Shown piece by piece: positions 44,104-50,999 of a stretch of 64,000 nucleotides of DNA. Made by a program: the position numbers and the translations under genes. How positions within the stretch are numbered: position 1 is the stretch's first letter; each line of letters begins with the position of its first letter. Under the pieces are notes generated by a model, which saw nothing but the letters and a program-made list of their open reading frames with translations, was not told where the DNA came from and searched no databases. Where the stretch lies: NCBI GenBank assembly GCA_947598155.1, contig CANQFC010000004.1:62001-126000 (forward strand). Direction: 5' to 3'. Source of the stretch: an uncultured Clostridia bacterium (lineage in GTDB: Bacteria; Bacillota; Clostridia; Oscillospirales; Acutalibacteraceae).

Positions 44104-45387
44104 ATGGGATTCGACCCTAACCAAAAAATAGAAACAAAGTGCGTTCAGGGGGGCTGGCAGCCGAAAAGCGGTGAGCCGAGAGTTCTGCCCATATATGAGA
44201 GCACAACATATAAATATGATACATCCGCAGATATGGCAAAGCTTTTTGACCTTGAACCGGGGTATATGTACACACGTCTTGCCAACCCGACCAACGACGC
44301 TGTTGCGTCAAAAATTGCGGCGTTAGAAGGCGGATTTGCCGCTGTTCTCACATCGTCCGGCCAAGCGGCAAACTTCTTTTCACTTATAAATATACTCGGC
44401 GCAGGCGACCATTTCATCAGTTCCGCAACTATTTACGGCGGTACGTTCAATCTTTTCAACGTCACTATGAGAAAGCTCGGCATCGACGTAACCTTTGTTG
44501 ACCCGAGGGCTTCCGAGGAAGAGATTAAAGGCGCGTTCAAGCCCAACACAAAGGCCGTTTTCGGAGAAACGATTGCGAACCCGGCCCTTGACGTGCTTGA
44601 CATTGAAAAATTTGCCCGTATTGCCCACTCAAACGGCGTTCCGCTCATAATTGACAACACATTCCCCACGCCAATTAACTGCCGTCCTATTGAATGGGGA
44701 GCAGACATTGTCACTCATTCGACTACAAAATATATGGAAGGCCATGCTTCTACCATAGGCGGGTGCATAGTTGACAGCGGTAATTTTGACTGGTATCAAA
44801 ACGGCAAATACCCCTGTATGACCGAACCTGACGAAAGCTATCACGGCGCCGTATATGCAAAGGATTTCGGCAAAGCGGGCTATATTACCAAAATTGTTGC
44901 ACAGCTTATGCGCGATTACGGCTCAACGCCCTCGCCGTTTAACTCTTTTCTTTTAAATTTAGGGCTTGAAAGCCTTGCCGTAAGGGTTGAAAGGCACGTT
45001 GCGAACGCGCAAAAGGTAGCCGAATACCTTGAAAATCATAAAAAAATATCTTGGGTAAATTACCCGGGGCTTAAGTCAAGCAAAGATTATGAACTCGCTG
45101 AAAAATATATGCCGAACGGCACTTGCGGCGTAATTTCATTCGGAGTAAACGGCGGAAGAGCCAAAGCCGAGGAATTTATGAACAATTTAAGGCTTGCCGC
45201 TATCGTCACACACGTTGCGGACGCAAGAACCTGTGTTCTTCACCCGGCATCGTCAACGCACAGACAGCTTTCGGACAAAGAACTTATTGAGTGCGGCGTT
45301 ACGCCCGACCTAATAAGATTTTCGGTGGGTATTGAAAATGTTGACGACATAATTGCCGATATTGAACAGGCGCTCGGCAAAATATAA
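44104..45387 (+). CDS. metY: O-acetylhomoserine sulfhydrylase
   Basis: 427-aa PLP enzyme of the Cys/Met metabolism family. Makes homocysteine from an activated homoserine ester and sulfide. ETKCVQGGWQPKSGEPRVLPIYESTTY starts the protein; the PLP lysine is in IVTHSTTKYMEGHASTIGG. ATG 44104 follows TTGAGGTGATAGAT; the track's GTG lies inside that ribosome site. With thrH upstream, O-phosphohomoserine cannot be ruled out as the activated form. A strong terminator follows. Confidence 0.95.
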   Translation: MGFDPNQKIETKCVQGGWQPKSGEPRVLPIYESTTYKYDTSADMAKLFDLEPGYMYTRLANPTNDAVASKIAALEGGFAAVLTSSGQAANFFSLINILGAGDHFISSATIYGGTFNLFNVTMRKLGIDVTFVDPRASEEEIKGAFKPNTKAVFGETIANPALDVLDIEKFARIAHSNGVPLIIDNTFPTPINCRPIEWGADIVTHSTTKYMEGHASTIGGCIVDSGNFDWYQNGKYPCMTEPDESYHGAVYAKDFGKAGYITKIVAQLMRDYGSTPSPFNSFLLNLGLESLAVRVERHVANAQKVAEYLENHKKISWVNYPGLKSSKDYELAEKYMPNGTCGVISFGVNGGRAKAEEFMNNLRLAAIVTHVADARTCVLHPASSTHRQLSDKELIECGVTPDLIRFSVGIENVDDIIADIEQALGKI

Positions 45388-45390
45388 TTA

Positions 45391-45412
45391 CGGGGCAAGC
45401 CCTTATTAAATA
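45391..45412 (-). repeat. Inverted fragment of the structured repeat (5' hairpin)
   Basis: On the minus strand ATTTAATAAGGGCTTGCCCCG, matching the 5' end of the repeat family, placed downstream of metY in opposite orientation. Confidence 0.55.
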
Positions 45413-45426
45413 AATATCTGCATTAA

Positions 45427-45455
45427 AAGAGGCGGGTTTCCCCGCCTTTTTATTT
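45427..45455 (+). terminator. Terminator of thrH-metY
   Basis: AGGCGGG/CCCGCCT hairpin with loop TTTC followed by TTTTTATTT. Confidence 0.85.
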
Positions 45456-45489
45456 ATGTATATTTGAAACGGAATAATGCGGCATCTTT

Positions 45490-46107
45490 TTAATAAACGC
45501 CGACCAAATTACCTTTTGAGTCATAAAACTTTACATCTGATATTACTTTTTTATAATCTTCATCAGTATTATTCAAACCGCAAAATCTCACATACCATAT
45601 AGAATGATCATTCTGAACATTTCCGCTGTACACATTTGAACCCTCTTTTACAGTCAATGTGTATTCATACGTACTGATGTCGGAATCTTTTTTTGAGCCA
45701 AAGAACAGCAAAGTGGAATCCGTGTCTTTTTCTCCGTCATCATTTATTGTGAAAAACTGTACGGAACCGAATTTTTCCTCGCCTTCTCTGCCGCTCTGCG
45801 TACTGCTCATAATAAATTCATATCTGGCAAGAGGACCGAAATATTTTCGCTTAAATATAAAAAGCTCCTGTGCTTTAGACGAATCACCGTCTGCCGCAAC
45901 ATAATATATATAACTCTCAATATAACGCCCGTCGCTAAATACAACAAAATCAGTCGCATTTCGCTGTGTATTCTCTATACAATATTCTTTGCATTCATCA
46001 GGCGACATAGTTGTAAAATAATAGTGTGCAAATACAGCGGCAAAAATCACCGCGGCAGATAAAACTGTAATCAAAATACCTCTTTTTATTATTTTCTTTT
46101 TTGTCAT
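45490..46107 (-). CDS. Unknown membrane-anchored protein
   Basis: 205 aa. Basic N-terminus MTKKKIIKRG then one membrane segment (ILITVLSAAVIFAAVFAHYYF) and a soluble extracellular part with SPDECKEYCIENTQRN and DSKAQELFIFKRKYFGPLARYEF. I recognise no family. RBS GGAAGGTGA precedes the ATG. A degraded T-box-like stretch and a repeat fragment lie upstream. Topology resembles the unknown proteins at 18.2-19.2 kb but I see no clear sequence match. Confidence 0.72.
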   Translation of the reverse strand: MTKKKIIKRGILITVLSAAVIFAAVFAHYYFTTMSPDECKEYCIENTQRNATDFVVFSDGRYIESYIYYVAADGDSSKAQELFIFKRKYFGPLARYEFIMSSTQSGREGEEKFGSVQFFTINDDGEKDTDSTLLFFGSKKDSDISTYEYTLTVKEGSNVYSGNVQNDHSIWYVRFCGLNNTDEDYKKVISDVKFYDSKGNLVGVY

Positions 46108-46590
46108 AAGCTCACCTTCCTACCTGTTAAAAGAAACATAATTATATAATTGCCATTGTTTATACTTAATACCCGTAGTAAAACTCAGCGGCACTCCGGC
46201 AGAAGGCTTTCAGCCATACGCCCGACTGCACATATATAATCGGGGCAAAACCCTTATTAAATCCACAGAATTCACTCCCTTTCTTTCTTCCCCTATAACA
46301 TAAATTTCAAGTTTTGTCAAGATGTTATGTAAAAATGCAGAAAAATCGCGCAAAAATGCAGAAAAACGTTCAAAATTACAGTTTTTCAAAAATTCAATTT
46401 CACCAAGACTTTTAAATCTTTTGCCCTAAAATTACCTTTTCCCCAAAAATTTACAATATTTTAATGATTTATTCTTTAAAATATATTATAATGATAGATA
46501 AGATAAATTGTGTTGTTATTAAATAACGGGTTTGACCCGTCATATAAGCCCGCAAATATTCCCCCCAAAAAAAGAAAAGGAGAATACAAA
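46108..46590. other. Gene-free region with decayed T-box trace and citrate synthase promoter
   Basis: On the minus strand GAGTTTTACTACGGGTATTAAG (46163-46187) resembles the T-box end GAGTGGTACCGCGGGTATTAA of the Val leader but lacks the invariant GGTACC. A repeat fragment lies at 46241-46262 and a TATAAT box towards the citrate synthase gene at 46487-46492. A related hairpin motif AACGGGTTTGACCCGTCAT sits at 46525-46543. Confidence 0.45.
46241..46262 (-). repeat. Inverted fragment of the structured repeat (5' hairpin)
   Basis: Minus strand reads TTTAATAAGGGTTTTGCCCCG, a diverged form of the repeat's 5' end. Confidence 0.45.
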
Positions 46591-47949
46591 ATGAGTTACA
46601 CTAATGCTGAATTGAACAATTTTACTCGGACGCACGCTCAGATGTGTCTTGAAAACGGAAAAATCGACGCTGAGCTTTACGAAAAATTCGGCGTTAAACG
46701 CGGACTGCGCGATAAAAACGGCCAAGGCGTTATTGCAGGTCTTACCGCTATTTCCGAAGTTTTGGCGGTAAAAGAGACGCCAGAGGGCAGAATCCCCTGC
46801 GACGGTAAGCTGTCATACAGGGGTATAAACGTTATCGACCTTATAAAAGGCAGAGGAAATAACAGATTCGGCTTTGAAGAGGCAACTTACCTGTTGCTGT
46901 TCGGCAAACTGCCGTCGAAAAAAGAATTAGAAGAGTTTATAGGCATTCTCGCCGAGTTGCGCACACTGCCGACAAACTTTACACGCGACGTAATTATGAA
47001 AGCCCCCAGCAAGGACATTATGAATTCGCTCACGAAAAGCGTGCTTACGCTTGCCGCATATGACGACTTAGCGTCCGATTTAAGCATTGAAAACGTTCTC
47101 TGCCAGTGCCTTAGAATGATAAGCTGTTTCCCTATGCTTTCTGTTTACGCCTATCATGCGTACAACCACTATGAATGCAACGATTCGCTTTATATTCACA
47201 GGCCTGATCCGTCGCTTTCAACTGCGGAAAACATATTGCGTATGTTAAGACCCGATATGAAGTACACTGAGCTTGAGGTAAAAGTTCTTGACATCGCTTT
47301 AATACTTCATATGGAGCACGGCGGCGGCAACAACTCATCATTCACCACCCACGTTGTAACGTCGGCAGGTTCGGACACATATTCCACAATGGCGGCGGCG
47401 CTTTGCTCTTTGAAAGGGCCTAAGCATGGCGGCGCGAACATTAAGGTAATAGAAATGATGAACAATATTAAAGAAAATGTTCCCGACACAAAAGATGACG
47501 AGGCATTGCGCGGCTATCTTTCCAAAATTATAGATAAACAGGCTTTTGACAGAAAAGGGCTTATTTACGGTATGGGGCACGCTATTTATTCGGTATCTGA
47601 CCCGCGCGCTCAGGTTTTCCGCTCATTTGTCAAAGAGCTTGCCATTGAGAAAGGCAGAACCGATGATTTTGAGCTTTACAGCAAAGTTGAGACGATAGGC
47701 AAAGAGCTAATTTCGCAAAAGCGCAAAATTTACAAAGGAGTCAGCATCAACGTGGACTTCTTCAGCGGGTTCGTTTACAGCATGCTCGGTATTCCCGAAG
47801 AGCTGTTCACGCCTATTTTCGCCATTGCAAGAGTTGCAGGCTGGTCCGCTCACAGAATAGAGGAGCTTATAAACGCGGATAAAATTATACGTCCCGCGTA
47901 CAAGAGCGTCGGAAAAGGCCAAGAGTATCTGCCTTTGGACAAAAGATAA
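46591..47949 (+). CDS. Citrate synthase
   Basis: 452 aa. Condenses oxaloacetate and acetyl-CoA. LSYRGINVIDLI, the conserved His in HMEHGGGNNSSFTTH, the catalytic His region LKGPKHGGANIKVIEMM and the RPAYKSVGKGQEYLPL tail are clear. The ORF track adds 27 codons; ATG 46591 follows AAAAGGAGAATACAAA. It belongs to the long, Clostridial citrate synthase group; the window has no aconitase or isocitrate dehydrogenase, so it may serve glutamate synthesis through a partial cycle. Confidence 0.95.
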   Translation: MSYTNAELNNFTRTHAQMCLENGKIDAELYEKFGVKRGLRDKNGQGVIAGLTAISEVLAVKETPEGRIPCDGKLSYRGINVIDLIKGRGNNRFGFEEATYLLLFGKLPSKKELEEFIGILAELRTLPTNFTRDVIMKAPSKDIMNSLTKSVLTLAAYDDLASDLSIENVLCQCLRMISCFPMLSVYAYHAYNHYECNDSLYIHRPDPSLSTAENILRMLRPDMKYTELEVKVLDIALILHMEHGGGNNSSFTTHVVTSAGSDTYSTMAAALCSLKGPKHGGANIKVIEMMNNIKENVPDTKDDEALRGYLSKIIDKQAFDRKGLIYGMGHAIYSVSDPRAQVFRSFVKELAIEKGRTDDFELYSKVETIGKELISQKRKIYKGVSINVDFFSGFVYSMLGIPEELFTPIFAIARVAGWSAHRIEELINADKIIRPAYKSVGKGQEYLPLDKR

Positions 47950-47972
47950 ACACCATTTATACAAATATACAA

Positions 47973-48006
47973 AATCCCCGACTATATATAGTACGGGGAT
48001 TCTTGA
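47973..48006 (+). terminator. Probable terminator of the citrate synthase gene
   Basis: AATCCCCG/CGGGGATT hairpin with an A/T-rich loop; the T-run is broken (TTCTTGAC), so strength is uncertain. Confidence 0.55.
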
Positions 48007-48070
48007 CTATTTTCTCATTAAATGATATTATGAAAACAGACCGATAAAAACTTGGAAAAGAAGTAACGGA

Positions 48071-48520
48071 ATGGAAAATAAAAAGCGAGTTTCTCTCAGT
48101 GAAATTTACCCCGCAATTAAAGACGCACTTGACGGCGGCGGAACGGTTGAACTGCCTATTACGGGAACAAGTATGTTTCCGCTGTTAAAGGCGGGCCGCG
48201 ACACGGTCATTATAAAAAAATCCGACAGCGGATATTCTGTCGGAGATATAATTTTTTACCGAAGAGATGACGGTCACTTTGTTCTGCACAGAATAGTCGG
48301 TTCCGATAAAAACGGATATATTCTGTGCGGCGATAACCAGACAGAGCCCGAAAGCGGTATTACAGACCGCCATATCATCGCAAAAGTAATTGAAATCAAC
48401 CGCGGCGGAAAAACTTTTTCGGCAAATGACCCGAAATATTTGCGAAAAGTACATCTCTGGATAAAAGCTCTGCCCCATCGCCGTTTACCTCTGATGATTA
48501 TGCACAAGCTGAAAAAATAA
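48071..48520 (+). CDS. S24/S26-family signal-peptidase-like serine protease
   Basis: 149 aa. GTSMFPLLKAGRD holds the catalytic Ser; the second catalytic place is His in HFVLHRIVG (as in the archaeal/ER-type enzymes, where His replaces the bacterial Lys), and GDNQTEPE holds an Asp. There is no N-terminal membrane segment, unlike ordinary signal peptidase I. Such short proteases often process peptides in RiPP or spore systems, but no precursor or modifying gene is beside it. It stands alone between citrate synthase and a transporter. Confidence 0.82.
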   Translation: MENKKRVSLSEIYPAIKDALDGGGTVELPITGTSMFPLLKAGRDTVIIKKSDSGYSVGDIIFYRRDDGHFVLHRIVGSDKNGYILCGDNQTEPESGITDRHIIAKVIEINRGGKTFSANDPKYLRKVHLWIKALPHRRLPLMIMHKLKK

Positions 48521-48545
48521 ATAAAAACCTTTTTCTGTTGATTTT

Positions 48546-48603
48546 TTCAATAAGGGGCTTGCCCGTCATTTATGTGGCAAGAAACGGCGACTACTTGCCT
48601 AAA
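48546..48603 (+). repeat. Short form of the structured repeat, copy C
   Basis: TTCAATAAGGGGCTTGCCC, then GGCAAG paired with CTTGCC over only 14 nt, then TAAA. The three inner hairpins are missing, so this looks like an internal deletion that kept the outer stem. Confidence 0.7.
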
Positions 48604-48691
48604 TTGTATTGTTTTATCTCTCCGTTTATGTTAAAATAAATTTGCGGTTTTATACGGTAAATCCGCAAAAGGGTAAAAGGAAGTGGAATAA

Positions 48692-50140
48692 GTGGAAAAA
48701 TCATCTCAGGCTAACGAAAAAAACGCAAACACCAATTCTAATAAAATCGGAATCAAAGAAGGTCTCGGTTATATGCTCGGCGACGCCGGCAACCTTTTTG
48801 TTCTGACTTATGTATCGTCTTTTTTAAAGGTTTTTTACACCGATGTTTTAAAAATCGCGCCTTCAAAAGTTGCTGATCTGTTCCTTTTTACAAGGCTTTG
48901 GGACGCGATAAACGACCCGATGTGGGGCGCTATTGTCGCAAAAAGGCGCCCCGGGAAGGACGGAAAATACCGTTCTTACATAAAGATAATAGCTGTTCCT
49001 GTGGCTCTTTCTCAGCTTTTATGCTTTTTTGACATAAGCAGAGTTACAAACAAGCAGTGGGTAATTCTCACATTTGCATACATTACATATATCGCGTTCG
49101 GTATGCTTTACACGGGTATTAACGTTCCATTCGGGTCGCTCGCGTCGGTAATTACCGACGACCCTGACGGCAGAACGCTTTTGTCAACATTCAGAACAAT
49201 CGGCGGCGGTATCGGCGGAGCCGCTCCCCTGCTCATAGCTCCGTTTATAATTTACACTAAGGTTCAAGACGCAGACGGTACTCCGCACAACGAGGCAAAT
49301 TCAAACGGAATGTTTATATTCGCGGCCGTTATGGCAGTATGCGCCATAATTTTTTACTTTGCCTGCTATAAATCTACAAAAGAGCGCGTTCCCTCTGACG
49401 ATAATCCGCAGGTCGATATGAAAAAAACATATCTGGGAATGTTAAAGAGCCGTCCGTTTATAGTGCTTGCGCTCACCGGCATACTCATAAGCGGTCAACT
49501 TCAGTTCGCGTCGCTCAACCAATATCTTTACAAAAACTATTTCTGCAACACGGGGCTTTCGGCCGTGGGCACCATTGCGCAGTATCTGCCTATGGCTTTG
49601 ATGATTCCTTTCGTCCCGAAACTTGTTAAGAAATACGGCAAAAAAGAGCTCAGCGGATTCGGCGCGTTTTTCTCGGCTATCGCCGCTATCGCATGCTTTA
49701 TATTAAAACCGAGACCCGACCAGTCATGGCTGTTTATGGTGCTTTTGTTTATAATAGGATTCGGCTATTCATTCGTTTCCATTACAAACTGGGCCGTCGT
49801 TGCCGATGTAATTGACTATCAGGAATACAAAACGGGTATTAAAACCGAGAGCGCGGTTTACGCTGTTTACACATTTTGCAGAAAGCTCGGTCAGACTATT
49901 GCCGATTACGGCGGGCTGAAACTTCTTGCCATTGTCGGATACGATGTAAACATTATGGCAAACGCGGGCTTTGTTGACGGCGTCAGCCAAGGTATTTTAA
50001 AGGTTTGCACGCTTATACCCGCAGTTACATATACGCTCATTTTCCTGCTTTATAAATTCGCGTATCCTCTTACAAAAGAAAAGCTCGTTCCAGTTTACGA
50101 GGCAGTCCGCAAAAGCAACGAAGAAAAAACGGATGCGTAA
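48692..50140 (+). CDS. GPH-family (glycoside-pentoside-hexuronide) cation symporter
   Basis: 482-aa major facilitator with about twelve membrane helices, of the MelB/XynP group. LGYMLGDAGNLFVLTYVSSFL near residue 27, FLFTRLWDAINDPMWGAIV (the family's conserved D-x-x-N-D cation region) and NVPFGSLASVITDDPDGRTLLSTFR are typical. It should import a glycoside or oligosaccharide; the intracellular GH30 enzyme is a possible but unlinked partner. Start is GTG after AAAAGGAAGTGGAATAA. Confidence 0.92.
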   Translation: MEKSSQANEKNANTNSNKIGIKEGLGYMLGDAGNLFVLTYVSSFLKVFYTDVLKIAPSKVADLFLFTRLWDAINDPMWGAIVAKRRPGKDGKYRSYIKIIAVPVALSQLLCFFDISRVTNKQWVILTFAYITYIAFGMLYTGINVPFGSLASVITDDPDGRTLLSTFRTIGGGIGGAAPLLIAPFIIYTKVQDADGTPHNEANSNGMFIFAAVMAVCAIIFYFACYKSTKERVPSDDNPQVDMKKTYLGMLKSRPFIVLALTGILISGQLQFASLNQYLYKNYFCNTGLSAVGTIAQYLPMALMIPFVPKLVKKYGKKELSGFGAFFSAIAAIACFILKPRPDQSWLFMVLLFIIGFGYSFVSITNWAVVADVIDYQEYKTGIKTESAVYAVYTFCRKLGQTIADYGGLKLLAIVGYDVNIMANAGFVDGVSQGILKVCTLIPAVTYTLIFLLYKFAYPLTKEKLVPVYEAVRKSNEEKTDA

Positions 50141-50146
50141 ACTGAG

Positions 50147-50199
50147 TTCAATAAGGGGCTTGCCCCCGACAATAGCGGAGGGGACATCACTTGCCTAAG
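50147..50199 (+). repeat. Short form of the structured repeat, copy D1
   Basis: Joins the 5' hairpin directly to the fourth hairpin (CCCCGACAATAGCGGAGGGG) and ends CTTGCCTAAG. It is an internal-deletion form heading the tandem array. Confidence 0.75.
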
Positions 50200-50341
50200 T
50201 TCAATAAGGGGCCTGCCCCGTCATTAAACGTGGCAAGATGCGCGGTGTAAACCGCGCTGAGGAATAGGTGGAAACCAAATCCCCACAGATTCCGAAATGT
50301 ATCCCGCCGCCTTTAGAGGCGGGGGACATCACTTGCCTAAG
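50200..50341 (+). repeat. Structured repeat, copy D2
   Basis: Full copy: TTCAATAAGGGGCCTGCCCC, outer stem GGCAAGATG/CATCACTTGCC, GNRA hairpin GCGCGGT-GTAA-ACCGCGC, third hairpin and ATCCCGCC/GGCGGGGGAC. Confidence 0.85.
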
Positions 50342-50482
50342 TTCAATAAGGGGCTTGCCCCGTCATTAAACGTGGCAAGATGCGCGGTGTAAACCGCGCT
50401 GAGGAATCGGTGGAAACCAAATCCCCACCGATTCCGAAGAGGTACCCCCTCGACAATAGCGGAGGGATACATCTTGTCTAAG
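50342..50482 (+). repeat. Structured repeat, copy D3
   Basis: Full copy in direct tandem. Third hairpin GGAATCGGTGG/CCACCGATTCC is perfect; fourth hairpin is CCCTC/GGAGGG with loop GACAATAGC; end is CTTGTCTAAG. Confidence 0.85.
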
Positions 50483-50624
50483 TTCAATAAGGTGCCTGCC
50501 CCGTCATTAAACGTTGCAAGATGCGCGGTGTAAACCGCGCTGAGGAATCGGTGGAAACCAAATCCCCACCGATTCCGAAATGTATCCCGCCGACAATAAC
50601 GGCGGGATACATCACTTGCCTAAG
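50483..50624 (+). repeat. Structured repeat, copy D4
   Basis: Full copy in direct tandem. Third hairpin perfect as in D3; fourth hairpin is a 13-bp stem ATGTATCCCGCCG/CGGCGGGATACAT. Confidence 0.85.
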
Positions 50625-50657
50625 TTATAATTTAAACAATTTAGGGAATATATATTC

Positions 50658-50686
50658 TTGACATTATTTTAACATTGTGTTACTAT
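50658..50686 (+). promoter_or_regulatory. Sigma-A promoter of the P-type ATPase transcript
   Basis: Perfect TTGACA, 17-nt spacer, TACTAT; the start point would fall just before the riboswitch. Confidence 0.8.
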
Positions 50687-50699
50687 TTATTTACAGTTA

Positions 50700-50786
50700 T
50701 TGTTCTTTGAAGGGGAGTAGCTTTTTATCGGCAATCAACAATTCCCGTCTTTTTAAAGACTGGTTGCCGTGCCTTTTTGGTAGCAA
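50700..50786 (+). promoter_or_regulatory. Mn2+ riboswitch (yybP-ykoY family)
   Basis: AAGGGGAGTAGC (50711-50721) and ATCAACAATTCCCG (50734-50747) are the two conserved internal-loop blocks of yybP-ykoY RNAs, linked through helix CGGCAAT/GGTTGCCG, with GCAAGACCTTCGGC leading into the terminator. The target downstream is a P-type cation ATPase, a known partner of this class. High Mn2+ should prevent termination and switch on the pump. Confidence 0.85.
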
Positions 50787-50817
50787 GACCTTCGGCAAAA
50801 TGCCGAAGGTCTTTTTT
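50787..50817 (+). terminator. Expression-platform terminator of the Mn2+ riboswitch
   Basis: AGACCTTCGGCA pairs with TGCCGAAGGTCT around AAA, then TTTTTT. Confidence 0.88.
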
Positions 50818-50961
50818 CAATAAGGGGTTAAGGGATTGCCCCGTCAAGCGGCGCGGCAAGGTACGGCAACTGCCGCGCGGAGAAATCAGGAAGGGACAAA
50901 ATCCCCTCCCGATGCCGAAACGAAACCGCCGACAATAGCGGCGGAGAACAATCTTGTCTAA
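50816..50961 (+). repeat. Structured repeat, copy E, inside the ATPase leader
   Basis: Diverged full-length copy: TTCAATAAGGGGTTAAGGGATTGCCCCGTCA, outer GGCAAG/CTTGTC, an altered second hairpin (GCGCGGCA/TGCCGCGC), third hairpin region with TCCCCTCCCGAT, fourth hairpin CCGCC/GGCGG with loop GACAATAG. It lies between the riboswitch terminator and the ATPase ribosome site. Confidence 0.75.
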
Positions 50962-50999
50962 TTTTTAAATCTTAATATAAAATTTAAGAGGTGTAAAAA

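Noticed and set aside
50147-50961. Direct repeats that could be mistaken for a CRISPR array
   Set aside because: Units are about 140 nt, adjacent with no unique spacers, internally hairpin-rich, and occur singly elsewhere; no cas genes are near.
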